The position numbers and the translations under genes were made by a program. A DNA stretch of 64,000 bases from Echinicola shivajiensis (GTDB lineage: Bacteria; Bacteroidota; Bacteroidia; Cytophagales; Cyclobacteriaceae): positions 496,001 to 560,000 of the forward strand of contig NZ_JAHHZM010000001.1 of the NCBI RefSeq assembly GCF_018642165.1. Direction: 5' to 3'. Positions 36,796 to 45,512 of this stretch are shown in pieces. Numbering within the stretch: the stretch's first letter is position 1; each line of letters opens with the position of its first letter. The notes beneath the pieces were generated by a model. It ran no database searches and had not been told where the DNA came from. It was given only the letters and a program-made list of their open reading frames with translations.

Positions 36796-37896
36796 ATGGT
36801 TAATTTGATTAGAGATGTAGTTTCCTTCCTGGAAAGCATAGCCCCTCCCTCCTATCAGGAATCTTATGACAATGCCCAATTAATTACAGGTAATCCCAGT
36901 GAAGAAGTTAAGGGCATTCTCTGCACTTTGGATGTAACCGAGGAAGTTGTAGAAGAAGCTATCTCATTAGGCTGTAACCTGATTGTTGCGCATCATCCCA
37001 TAGTCTTTAAGGGACTGAAAAGCCTTACCGGTAAAAACTATGTGGAAAGGACTGTGCTGAAGGCTATCAAAAATGATATTGCCATTTTTGCCATTCACAC
37101 CAACCTTGACCATATCCACACAGGAGTGAACAAAAAAATCTGTGATAAAATAGGCTTGACAAACACCAAAATTTTATCCCCCAAAAAGGGATTATTGATG
37201 AAACTAACGGCTTTTGTTCCCTTAGAAAACACCAATGAAGTTTTGGAGGCACTTTATTCAGCAGGAGCCGGATCAATAGGAGAATACAGTAAATGCAGTT
37301 TCAGAAGTCAAGGAACGGGAACTTTCTTACCCTCTGACAAAGCCAACCCTAGCATTGGTGAAACAGGCAAGGCGGAAAGTGTTGAAGAAAACAGAATTGA
37401 ATTAATTTTCCCTTCCCATTTACAAAGGAAAGTCCTAGCTGCGCTAAAATCATCCCACCCCTATGAGGAAGTTGCCTACTACTTGCAACAAATCGAAAAT
37501 GAATTTCAAGAAGTAGGAGCAGGAATGCTTGGCGAACTTGAAAGCCCAATGGATGAAAAAGAATTTTTACTCCACCTAAAAACTTCGATGGGATTAAATA
37601 TTATCAAACATACCCACCTGAGAAACAAACCGATACAAAAGGTCGCTGTCTGCGGTGGGGCTGGTATATTTCTACTTGGAGCGGCCAAAGCTGCCAAGAC
37701 TGACATCTTCATCACATCAGACATAAAATACCACGAATTCTTTGATGCTGAAAATCAAATAGTTATAACCGACATCGGACATTACGAAAGTGAAATTCAC
37801 ACAAAAGAGTTATTATTGGATATATTGTCACAAAATTTTAGTAATATTGCACTCTATTTGACAAAAGTCATTACGAATCCCATAACTTACATATAG
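36796..37896 (+). CDS. Nif3-like dinuclear metal center protein
   Basis: Nif3/YqfO family, which binds two metal ions and forms a hexameric shell; the biochemical role is unsettled, with GTP cyclohydrolase I type 2 annotations unproven. From the ATG at 36796 it has 366 residues. Metal-site motifs AHHPIVFKGLKS, the HTNLD segment and the C-terminal DIGHYESE are present, with a PII-like insert in the middle. An ATG at 36739 is open but would add a non-family N-terminus and overlap lpxK. A TAATTTTG -7-like element is at 36765-36772. The zinc-ribbon gene follows after 3 bases, a common pairing. Confidence 0.93.
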   Translation: MVNLIRDVVSFLESIAPPSYQESYDNAQLITGNPSEEVKGILCTLDVTEEVVEEAISLGCNLIVAHHPIVFKGLKSLTGKNYVERTVLKAIKNDIAIFAIHTNLDHIHTGVNKKICDKIGLTNTKILSPKKGLLMKLTAFVPLENTNEVLEALYSAGAGSIGEYSKCSFRSQGTGTFLPSDKANPSIGETGKAESVEENRIELIFPSHLQRKVLAALKSSHPYEEVAYYLQQIENEFQEVGAGMLGELESPMDEKEFLLHLKTSMGLNIIKHTHLRNKPIQKVAVCGGAGIFLLGAAKAAKTDIFITSDIKYHEFFDAENQIVITDIGHYESEIHTKELLLDILSQNFSNIALYLTKVITNPITYI

Positions 37897-37899
37897 TAC

Positions 37900-38682
37900 A
37901 TGGAAAGTACAGTTGCACAGAAGCTTGAAGCCATTTATAATCTTCAAAAAATAGATTCCCGTTTAGATGCTATTTTTAAAATTCGGGGAGCTCTTCCTGA
38001 GGAAGTTCAAGACTTAGAGGACGAAATAGCTGGTTACGAGACAAGGTTAGAAAAATTCAACAATGACATCGTAGCCCTTGAAGATGAAATCAAAGGCCAT
38101 AAAGAAGCTATAAAGGAGTCTGAAAAGCTGATCAAGAAATACCAGGAACAGCAGATGAACGTCAGAAACAATCGTGAGTATGACGCCATCACCAAAGAAT
38201 TGGAACTTCAAGATTTGGAGATTCAGGTTTCCAAAAAGAAAATTGGCGAGGCTGAGGCGAGAATTGAAGGAAAAAATTCAGACTTAAAGGATCTTCAAGA
38301 GACCTTAAAGGACAGAAAAAAAGATCTTGATACGAAGAAAGAGGAGCTTGATACTATCGTAGCAGAAAGCGAAGCTGAAGAATCAAAACTGAAAGCTGAG
38401 CGTGAAAAGGCCACGAAAAAGATCGAAGAGAGAATCATCAAGTCTTACAAAAAAATCCGTGCCAATGCTAAAAATGGCTTGGCGGTTGTGGAAGTAAAAA
38501 GAGGCGCTTGTGGTGGTTGCTTTAATATTGTCCCTCCTCAAAGACAGGCTGATATTAGAGAAAAGAAAAAAATCATCGTATGTGAACACTGTGGAAGAAT
38601 CTTAGCTGACGTTGCTGACGAAATCGAAGATGAAACACTTCCAAAGAAAAAAAGAGCTACAAAAGCAAGAAGCAAAAAATAA
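37900..38682 (+). CDS. Coiled-coil protein with C4 zinc ribbon
   Basis: 260 residues. Residues about 5-185 are a long Glu/Lys-rich coiled coil, followed by a zinc ribbon with two Cys pairs (CGGC near 206 and CEHCG near 230) and a very basic tail. This is the C4-type zinc-ribbon (DUF164) family, widely found beside Nif3-like genes. A nucleic-acid-binding role is likely from the ribbon and basic tail but unproven. Cytoplasmic; followed by a strong terminator. Confidence 0.9.
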   Translation: MESTVAQKLEAIYNLQKIDSRLDAIFKIRGALPEEVQDLEDEIAGYETRLEKFNNDIVALEDEIKGHKEAIKESEKLIKKYQEQQMNVRNNREYDAITKELELQDLEIQVSKKKIGEAEARIEGKNSDLKDLQETLKDRKKDLDTKKEELDTIVAESEAEESKLKAEREKATKKIEERIIKSYKKIRANAKNGLAVVEVKRGACGGCFNIVPPQRQADIREKKKIIVCEHCGRILADVADEIEDETLPKKKRATKARSKK

Positions 38683-38687
38683 TATAT

Positions 38688-38720
38688 AAAAAAGGCTGTC
38701 AAAATTGACAGCCTTTTTTA
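38688..38720 (+). terminator. Terminator after the zinc-ribbon gene
   Basis: Stem AAAAGGCTGTCAA / TTGACAGCCTTTT with a minimal loop and a T-run, 5 bases after the stop codon. Confidence 0.92.
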
Positions 38721-38854
38721 TTATCCCCTTCAGGATCCCATTTAAACAAATCCTAATTTTTTAGTAGAACTATATTAGCAAACCTTACATATTTTTATCA
38801 TACAATTGAAGCTCAAGCACTTGGTTACTCGTAATTAATTTTATATATTTCTAC

Positions 38855-39265
38855 ATGAAGCATTTATTATTAATTACCCTATTCACCCTCATTACTTCTG
38901 CCGTTTTCTGTAAAGCAGCAGAAGAAAAAACTTTCGTTGTTATTTTCAGTAAAAAGGAATTAAAAGAACTTAAATCAAGTCCTGAATTTATTGAATTAAA
39001 CTTCTTTGAGAAATTTGACACCAAAACCTATAATGGCAATTCTGATGCTGTTTTATTCATTAAGGTTCCTGATTGTAATTTTGACAAATGTCAATTCGGT
39101 CAAACAATGGTTCAAATTAACAAATCCACTGAAAAACCCTTACAGGAAGTAGCATTCAGAATCATAGACTTAAGTGAATCCAAGGAAAGTTATAAAGATT
39201 TACTTTCTAGCTTCTATGCTTCATTAGATAAAAAGCAGGTGAAAGCTATCAAATCAGTCCTTTAA
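38855..39265 (+). CDS. Small exported protein of unknown function
   Basis: 136 residues with a Sec-type signal peptide (hydrophobic 3-18, likely cleavage near KAAEE). I do not recognise the mature domain of about 115 residues: FVVIFSKKELKELKSSPEF, a paired-cysteine segment PDCNFDKCQFG (two Cys five apart, possibly a disulfide) and a helical C-terminus. No lipobox. Its 3' end overlaps the converging phosphatase gene by 17 bases. Real gene by signal peptide and normal codon use; function open. Confidence 0.75.
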   Translation: MKHLLLITLFTLITSAVFCKAAEEKTFVVIFSKKELKELKSSPEFIELNFFEKFDTKTYNGNSDAVLFIKVPDCNFDKCQFGQTMVQINKSTEKPLQEVAFRIIDLSESKESYKDLLSSFYASLDKKQVKAIKSVL

Positions 39266-39878
39266 GCTTAAGGTGCTTCACATTATTATAGCGATCCATC
39301 CTGAAACGACCTTCCTCTAAATGTGTCAATTCATAACACCCCAAATTATGGTGTTCAAATACATCCATAAACCTTAGGTCATATGCTAACATCAAGCTTA
39401 GCATTACCCTCATGGCGCGTCCATGCATACAAATGAGAATCGTCTCGCCTTCCTGTTTCATTACATAATCAAGCCCTTTTTTTAAGCGCTTATATACTTG
39501 ATTGGGAGACTCTCCTCCTTCAATGCTATAATCCAGATTTCCATCGGACCACTTCTGAAGCATACTTTGATAATAACTATGCTCCTCTTTGCTCATAGGA
39601 ACGCCCTCATATTTCCCCCAACTGATCTCATTAAATTCCACAATCGGCTCATATGGTGTTCCATTATCTAAAAATTGGGCAATAGATTGACGGGTTCTCT
39701 GGAGGCCTGTAAAATAAATTCTATCAAATTTAATATGTTTATGGGCATCATAAAAAGCCTTGGCTTGCCGCTTTCCCATCTCATTGATTGGTGCATCTAT
39801 GCCACTGCCCTGCACTACTCCTTTTAAATTGTAATCCGTCTGTCCATGTCGGACGAGGTAGATTTTTTTAGTACTCAA
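39249..39878 (-). CDS. Histidine phosphatase family protein
   Basis: Branch-1 histidine phosphatase (phosphoglycerate-mutase-like). 209 residues. The catalytic RHG motif is at YLVRHGQTDYNL (His11), with the conserved Arg of LQRTRQS, the acid of EISWGKYEG and the second His in CMHGRAMRV. The substrate is not readable; this group covers sugar phosphates and nucleotide-related phosphates. The only sensible start is TTG 39878, because the conserved N-terminus begins at once. It converges on the small exported protein and diverges from the menaquinone operon. Confidence 0.88.
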   Translation of the reverse strand: MSTKKIYLVRHGQTDYNLKGVVQGSGIDAPINEMGKRQAKAFYDAHKHIKFDRIYFTGLQRTRQSIAQFLDNGTPYEPIVEFNEISWGKYEGVPMSKEEHSYYQSMLQKWSDGNLDYSIEGGESPNQVYKRLKKGLDYVMKQEGETILICMHGRAMRVMLSLMLAYDLRFMDVFEHHNLGCYELTHLEEGRFRMDRYNNVKHLKLKGLI

Positions 39879-39893
39879 GATTCCGTATTTTTG
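39863..39893 (+). promoter_or_regulatory. Candidate promoter of the menaquinone operon
   Basis: TTTT, 19 bases, then TATTTTTG matches the Bacteroidota -33/-7 pattern with one mismatch. Predicted leader to the thioesterase ATG at 39933 is about 33 bases. It overlaps the first codons of the divergent phosphatase gene. Confidence 0.55.
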
Positions 39894-39932
39894 TTAACAA
39901 TTTTCAAAGAAAACGTTTTTATTCCAAAACAC

Positions 39933-40355
39933 ATGATATTTAATCAAAACCTCGATATCGATTTTTTGAATAACTTGAGCAAGGACAGTATGGCCGGTCA
40001 TCTAGATATTCAGTTCACAAAGATCGGGGAAGATTTTATCGAGGCAAGTATGCCAGTTGACCATAAAACAAAACAACCATTTGGATTGTTACATGGAGGT
40101 GCTAGCGTGGTTCTCGCCGAAACCCTTGGGAGCGTTGCGGCTATGTGCTGCATTGATACCAACACCCAATATTGTGTGGGACTGGAGATAAATGCAAATC
40201 ACTTGAAATCCGTCAAGGACGGAAGGGTAAGAGGGGTTGTCCAACCTTTACATATTGGTCGAAAGACACATGTTTGGGAAATTAAGATCTACTCTGAAAC
40301 CAATGCTTTAGTTTGTATTAGCAGGATCACCATAGCTGTCCTGGATAAAAAATAA
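39933..40355 (+). CDS. PaaI-type hotdog thioesterase, likely DHNA-CoA thioesterase
   Basis: Hotdog-fold acyl-CoA thioesterase, 140 residues from the ATG at 39933. The active-site region FGLLHGGASVVLAETLG contains His54 and the catalytic Glu63 expected in this family. Its stop codon overlaps the menF start by one base (TAATG), so it is the first gene of thioesterase-menF-menD. That context supports hydrolysis of 1,4-dihydroxy-2-naphthoyl-CoA, the MenI step of menaquinone synthesis. The frame is open back to 39846, but that start would overlap the divergent gene and adds a non-family segment. Confidence 0.85.
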   Translation: MIFNQNLDIDFLNNLSKDSMAGHLDIQFTKIGEDFIEASMPVDHKTKQPFGLLHGGASVVLAETLGSVAAMCCIDTNTQYCVGLEINANHLKSVKDGRVRGVVQPLHIGRKTHVWEIKIYSETNALVCISRITIAVLDKK

Positions 40356-41563
40356 TGATGGATATATCAACCGCCCAACCAACTACCATTTCCCAAGAGG
40401 AATTCATAGCGTTCAAGCTTTATGATGCACTAAAAGGTGGTCATCAAATTGCCATCTGGAAATCCCCAAAGAGTTCATCTATCCAACTCATAGTGGACAA
40501 AACAGAAAAAGTCAAGAAAGTAGACTTAGACCTGGACCAATTACCAGCAGGTTTTATAGCACATACTTTTTCTCAAGAAGATGACAAAAAAGCCTACTTT
40601 TTACGGGCCTCAGACTATATTAAACTTGAATTAGATTTACCCGTATCTACTGAAGTCATTGATGAAGCATTTCTTTCCAAAAAAATGGATTCTGAAGAAA
40701 TAAAAGGTTTTATCAAAGATTTCTGGCAACAAAACCATCCCAAAAAGCCAAAAAACGATATTGTATCTTCTTCGAAAGAGGATTTTATTCAGTATGTAGA
40801 ATTGGGCATATCTGCCATTAATGCAGGAGAAATAGCAAAAGTTGTTCCTTCAAGGATCAAACAGGTCAGGCCAAACGCTGACTTTGATTTGGTCAGGACT
40901 TTTCTTCGACTATGTAAAACCTATCCTAACACCTTTGTTAACTTCTTTCATATTCCAAACATAGGGACATGGCTTGGAGCAACACCAGAAATCTTGATCA
41001 AAACGGAGGACAAGTTTTTCTACACCATGGCTTTAGCTGGAACCCAAAGGGCCCAAGGCGACAACCCAATCAAGAATGCCGCTTGGACACAAAAGGAAAT
41101 TGAAGAACAAGCATTGGTCAGCAGATATATCGTCAATAATTTCAAAAAAATCAGACTAAGAGAATATGAAGAAAATGGCCCGAAAACAGTTTTGGCAGGA
41201 AATTTACTTCATCTAAGATCTGACTTCAGGGTTGATATGGAGGCCACCAACTTCCCCCAGCTTGGAGCAGTAATGCTAAAATTACTTCATCCTACTTCTG
41301 CTGTTTGCGGAACACCCAAGGAAAAAGCAATGGACTTTATCCTAAAACACGAGAAGTTTGACCGATCATTCTTTTCGGGCTTTATTGGCCCGGTAAATAT
41401 AGAAAACCAAACTTCCATTTATGTAAACTTACGAACCGCACAAATTTTAAACGGCGAAGTCATTCTATATGCCGGTGCTGGAGTAACAGAGGACTCCAAT
41501 CCAGAAAAGGAATGGGAAGAAACTTCCCTAAAATGTGAAATCATTGGTAAATTCATTCAATAA
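40355..41563 (+). CDS. menF: Isochorismate synthase
   Basis: Converts chorismate to isochorismate, the entry step of menaquinone synthesis. 402 residues, chorismate-binding fold. Landmarks: AGEIAKVVPSRIK (catalytic Lys region), the GTWLGATPEILIK and MALAGTQRA segments, HPTSAVCGTPKEKA and YAGAGVTEDSNPEKEW at the C-terminus. The AGTQ form and following menD favour MenF over EntC or anthranilate synthase. The start overlaps the thioesterase stop. Confidence 0.94.
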   Translation: MMDISTAQPTTISQEEFIAFKLYDALKGGHQIAIWKSPKSSSIQLIVDKTEKVKKVDLDLDQLPAGFIAHTFSQEDDKKAYFLRASDYIKLELDLPVSTEVIDEAFLSKKMDSEEIKGFIKDFWQQNHPKKPKNDIVSSSKEDFIQYVELGISAINAGEIAKVVPSRIKQVRPNADFDLVRTFLRLCKTYPNTFVNFFHIPNIGTWLGATPEILIKTEDKFFYTMALAGTQRAQGDNPIKNAAWTQKEIEEQALVSRYIVNNFKKIRLREYEENGPKTVLAGNLLHLRSDFRVDMEATNFPQLGAVMLKLLHPTSAVCGTPKEKAMDFILKHEKFDRSFFSGFIGPVNIENQTSIYVNLRTAQILNGEVILYAGAGVTEDSNPEKEWEETSLKCEIIGKFIQ

Positions 41564-41572
41564 GCTCCTAAA

Positions 41573-43249
41573 TTGATCATACAACCACTCATCGATCTAG
41601 CGAATATTTGTGCCAAAAAAGGCATTAAAAACATTATTCTTTCACCTGGTTCTCGTTGTGCTCCAATTACCTTGGCCTTTGCCAGACATCCAGAACTACA
41701 CTGCAGGACAATTTCAGACGAGCGATCAGCTGCTTTTATTGCATTGGGGATGGCTCAACAGCTAAAAAAACCTGTAATTTTGGTTTGTACCAGCGGAACT
41801 GCGGCCTTAAATTATGCTCCAGCGGTCGCTGAAGCATTTTTCCAACAAATTCCTTTAATTGTAATCACAGCTGATAGACCTGCTGAGTGGATTGACCAAT
41901 GGGATGGACAAACTATCAGACAGGAAAAAATATATGGAAGGCATATTAAAAAAGACTATAGCTTTCCTGACGAATTTTCCCATAAAGATAAAATATGGCA
42001 TGCGCATAGAATCAGTAATGAAGCAATTAATCTTGCCCAAAGCTTTCCTGCTGGTCCAGTTCATATTAACATACCTTTAAGGGAGCCTTTTTACCCTACT
42101 GAGAATGAAAAATTTGATTATAACCATAATATTAAGGTGGTTGAACAAGTGGACTCTGAAAAGAGCTTACCGGAAGAAGCTCAGGTCAAACTTAAAAATC
42201 AACTTGACTACTATAACAAAATCATCATCATTCCTGGACAACAAACTCCCAATAAGGAGCTTCAAGAACTTTTAAATAATATTTCCAAATCAAAACAGGC
42301 CATCATCGTTACTGATACGATCAGTAACCATCAATCTAAGCTTACAATCAATTTCCATGATCAGCTAATCCCCATTGCTGACAAAGAAGCCTTGAAGCCT
42401 GATCTGATCATTAGCTTTGGTAAATCAATCATTTCAAAGTCCTTAAAATTATTTTTGAGGGAATCAGGTGCAGACCATTGGCATATACAGCCAAGCGGAG
42501 AAATCCCTGACACCTATCAGTCATTATCAAAACAAATTTATTGTGATTCCCGTCAGTTCCTAAAATTTCTGAACACAGGCCTTGGAGAGGTGGACCAAGC
42601 ATTCTACCAAGCCTGGTTTAGCGCTGACAAAGGCATAGAATGCAAAATGACAAAGGCACTTGAAAACATTGATTTTGGGGAATTCAAAGCCATCCATAAG
42701 GTACTAAAGCATATTCCCCCAAACTCCAAATTACATCTTGCCAATAGCATGTCAGTTCGCTATGTGAACTTCCTGGGACCTAGAGAGCAAGAAATAATTT
42801 GTAATCGTGGAACTAGTGGAATTGATGGATCCAACAGTACAGCAGTTGGTTGCACCTTCACAACTAAGGACTTTGTTACTTTGATCACTGGAGACTTGGC
42901 TTTCTTTTATGATCGAAATGCCTTTTGGCATAATTACTCCATCAACAACTTAAGAGTAATCCTGCTAAATAATCAATCAGGCGGTATTTTCAGGTTGATT
43001 GATGGACCTAACAAACAAGCTGAGCTTGAAGAATTCTTTGAAACCAAACAGGCTCTTCAGGCTGAAAACCTAGCTAAGGATTTCAATTTTAAATACTATA
43101 CTGCAAAAGATGAAATAGAATTGGAGAATATACTGCAAGAGTTTTATCATCCATCTATAAGACCTAAAATCCTTGAAATCAAATCTGACAGTATTAAGAA
43201 TGCACAAATCCTAAAAGATTTCAAATTGATGCTAAAAGAAGAAGGGTAA
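41573..43249 (+). CDS. menD: SEPHCHC synthase, menaquinone biosynthesis
   Basis: Thiamine-diphosphate enzyme that joins isochorismate and 2-oxoglutarate. 558 residues, full length. The N-terminal LSPGSRCAPITLAF, the CTSGTAALNYAPAVAEA segment with the ThDP-activating Glu, ITADRPAEWID, and the cofactor-binding GDLAFFYDRNAFWH are present. The start is TTG 41573; menF stop codon (TAA at 41561) lies in the same frame just three codons upstream, so no earlier start exists. Followed by a bidirectional terminator. Confidence 0.96.
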   Translation: MIIQPLIDLANICAKKGIKNIILSPGSRCAPITLAFARHPELHCRTISDERSAAFIALGMAQQLKKPVILVCTSGTAALNYAPAVAEAFFQQIPLIVITADRPAEWIDQWDGQTIRQEKIYGRHIKKDYSFPDEFSHKDKIWHAHRISNEAINLAQSFPAGPVHINIPLREPFYPTENEKFDYNHNIKVVEQVDSEKSLPEEAQVKLKNQLDYYNKIIIIPGQQTPNKELQELLNNISKSKQAIIVTDTISNHQSKLTINFHDQLIPIADKEALKPDLIISFGKSIISKSLKLFLRESGADHWHIQPSGEIPDTYQSLSKQIYCDSRQFLKFLNTGLGEVDQAFYQAWFSADKGIECKMTKALENIDFGEFKAIHKVLKHIPPNSKLHLANSMSVRYVNFLGPREQEIICNRGTSGIDGSNSTAVGCTFTTKDFVTLITGDLAFFYDRNAFWHNYSINNLRVILLNNQSGGIFRLIDGPNKQAELEEFFETKQALQAENLAKDFNFKYYTAKDEIELENILQEFYHPSIRPKILEIKSDSIKNAQILKDFKLMLKEEG

Positions 43250-43251
43250 AA

Positions 43252-43293
43252 AATAGGCCAGCAACAATCCACTGAGGATAGTGCTGGCTTATT
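43252..43293. terminator. Terminator between menD and menB
   Basis: Inverted repeat AATA-GCCAGCA / TGCTGGC-TATT with an 18-base loop, flanked by A-rich and T-rich ends, between converging genes. A loop this long makes it less certain than the others. Confidence 0.6.
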
Positions 43294-43304
43294 CAATATT
43301 TATA

Positions 43305-44138
43305 TTATGGTATCCATTTTATATCCTTGAAATTAGGCTTCCTCTTTTCAAGAAAGGCATTTCTACCTTCTTTGGCTTCTTCAGTCATATAAGTCAACCT
43401 TGTAGCTTCACCAGCAAACACCTGCTGCCCAACCATTCCATCATCGGTAAGGTTAAAGGCAAATTTCAACATTTTAATAGATGTAGGTGACTTTTCAAGG
43501 ATTTCCTGTGCCCATTGGAAAGCCGTGTCCTCAAGCTCATCATGAGGAATTACTGCATTAACCATTCCCATCTCGTAGGCATCCTGAGCTGAATAGTTTC
43601 TTCCTAAAAAGAAAATTTCTCTCGCTCGCTTTTGACCAACCATTTTAGCCAAATATGCTGATCCATATCCGCCATCAAAACTGGTAACATCGGCATCAGT
43701 CTGTTTAAAAATAGCATGTTCTTTACTGGCCAATGTCAGGTCACAGACCACATGCAAGCTATGTCCACCACCAACTGCCCATCCAGGCACTACAGCAATC
43801 ACCACTTTTGGCATAAATCGGATCAGCCGTTGTACTTCCAAAATATTCAATCTGTGCATTCCGTCATCACCTACATAGCCCTGCTCGCCTCTTGCCTTTT
43901 GATCACCTCCACTACAAAAAGAGTACACCCCATCTTTAGGAGATGGACCTTCAGCAGAAAGCAAGACCACTCCAATGGAAGTATCTTCTCTAGCGTCTAA
44001 AAATGCTTCAAAAAGCTCGCTGGTTGTTTTTGGTCGAAAAGCATTCCTTACTTCTGGACGGTTAAATGCAATCCGGGCTACTCCGCCACATTTTTTATAG
44101 GTTATATCTTCAAATTCTTTAACTACTTTCCACTCCAT
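43305..44138 (-). CDS. menB: 1,4-dihydroxy-2-naphthoyl-CoA synthase
   Basis: Crotonase-fold enzyme that cyclises o-succinylbenzoyl-CoA. 277 residues. Landmarks: RPEVRNAFRPKT, YSFCSGGDQKARGEQGY (oxyanion-hole loop), VAVVPGWAVGGGHSL-like segment, TDADVTSFDGGYGSAY (catalytic Asp and Ser) and RKPNFKDIKWIP at the end. Unusually it lies on the minus strand, between menD and menE, so the menaquinone genes form two transcription units here. Confidence 0.96.
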   Translation of the reverse strand: MEWKVVKEFEDITYKKCGGVARIAFNRPEVRNAFRPKTTSELFEAFLDAREDTSIGVVLLSAEGPSPKDGVYSFCSGGDQKARGEQGYVGDDGMHRLNILEVQRLIRFMPKVVIAVVPGWAVGGGHSLHVVCDLTLASKEHAIFKQTDADVTSFDGGYGSAYLAKMVGQKRAREIFFLGRNYSAQDAYEMGMVNAVIPHDELEDTAFQWAQEILEKSPTSIKMLKFAFNLTDDGMVGQQVFAGEATRLTYMTEEAKEGRNAFLEKRKPNFKDIKWIP

Positions 44139-44307
44139 TTTGCTTATTGATTAGGTTAAAAGGTAATTTCACCGCAAGATAATAGGCTCAAGATTATTAA
44201 TTGTTCTCAAAGATTAATTAATAGATGATATCCAAGAGAATTTTACCGAGCCCTCCATTTTAAAGCCTTTCAAAAAAATGTAATTTGCCCTCTAATTACT
44301 TAATTAA

Positions 44308-45393
44308 ATGAGTCACATTTTTATCCAAAACATTCAGGTTTCCTTTGAGCAGATAAAACTTGGGAAATGGCCAGAACTTTCAGATTATTATCATCAATCC
44401 CTTATTTTCTGTAGGGAATGGCTAAATGACAAAGAAAATTTCGAGCTGCAAACTTCCGGTTCAACAGGAAAACCAAAAAAAATAGCGGTAAGCAGGCATC
44501 AAATGGAATGCAGCGCAAAAGCTACTGGGGACTTTTTCAATATAAAAAAGGGACAACATTTACTCTGCTGCCTGAATACGGCTATGATTGCTGGTAAAAT
44601 GATGCTGGTACGGGCAATGGAATGGAACTGTAACCTACATTTAATTGAACCAAGTGGCAATCCACTTGAAAAGCTATTTGACCAAGTTGCTTTTAATTTT
44701 GTGGCCATGGTGCCTTCACAAGTTGAAAACTCCCTCAAAACACCCAAGGCCCTTGAAAGACTGCAAAGCATACAACATTTGATTATTGGTGGTGCCCCCA
44801 TATCTGAAGAGCTAAAGAATAGAATTGCCAAGTTGGGAATTAGTGCCTATCAAACCTACGGAATGACAGAAACCGTTTCCCATATCGCACTAGCACCTTT
44901 AATTCTTAATACCAAATTGATATACCAGACACTCCCTGGTGTTGAAATTGATCAGGATACAGAAGGCAAACTCATCATTAATGCCCCAATGGCCCTGAAT
45001 AAACTACATACCAATGACCTTGTGCAAATACTTAATGACCGTCAATTCATCTGGAAGGGCCGGGCTGATTTCACTATTAATTCTGGAGGGGTCAAACTCC
45101 AACCCGAGGAAATAGAAAGGAAGCTTTCTTATGTCATCAATAATTCATTTCCAGATGCACGATATTTTGTCACTGGTGAACCCCACCCCAAATGGGGGGA
45201 GCAAGTGGTTCTTTTGATAGAATCAGAACGACCAAAGACAGAGTTATTCCAAGAATTATCCCAAAAAGTAAAAAGCCATCTGACTAAATACGAAAACCCT
45301 AAAAAAATTTATTTTACATATAATTTTATAGAAACTACCTCTGGCAAAATCAATCGAATCAAATCTTTGGAGCAGGCTCTAAAAAAACATTAA
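44308..45393 (+). CDS. menE: o-Succinylbenzoate-CoA ligase (short form)
   Basis: Adenylate-forming enzyme that activates o-succinylbenzoate with ATP and CoA. 361 residues, about 80-100 shorter than the E. coli or Bacillus enzyme; the missing part is at the N-terminus. The phosphate loop TSGSTGKPKK (49-58), YQTYGMTETVSHIA (A5 motif), WKGRADFTINSGGVKLQPEEIE and the catalytic Lys near GKINR are present, so it should be active. It follows menB head-to-head and precedes cydA. Confidence 0.9.
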   Translation: MSHIFIQNIQVSFEQIKLGKWPELSDYYHQSLIFCREWLNDKENFELQTSGSTGKPKKIAVSRHQMECSAKATGDFFNIKKGQHLLCCLNTAMIAGKMMLVRAMEWNCNLHLIEPSGNPLEKLFDQVAFNFVAMVPSQVENSLKTPKALERLQSIQHLIIGGAPISEELKNRIAKLGISAYQTYGMTETVSHIALAPLILNTKLIYQTLPGVEIDQDTEGKLIINAPMALNKLHTNDLVQILNDRQFIWKGRADFTINSGGVKLQPEEIERKLSYVINNSFPDARYFVTGEPHPKWGEQVVLLIESERPKTELFQELSQKVKSHLTKYENPKKIYFTYNFIETTSGKINRIKSLEQALKKH

Positions 45394-45512
45394 TTTCATT
45401 TTTCACCTTATTTTATACTATTCATTCTGCAAAAAACCCTAAATCACAAACCAACCCAATAAGAGAAAAACCGTAAATTCAAGGAGGATAAATTCTTTAC
45501 AAATTTCCTTAT

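Noticed and set aside
39846-39932. Longer start for the hotdog thioesterase
   Set aside because: It would overlap the divergent phosphatase gene and the candidate promoter, and adds 29 residues absent from hotdog proteins.
45481-45488. AAGGAGGA sequence before cydA as a ribosome binding site
   Set aside because: It is about 26 bases from the ATG, too far to act, and other genes here lack such sites.
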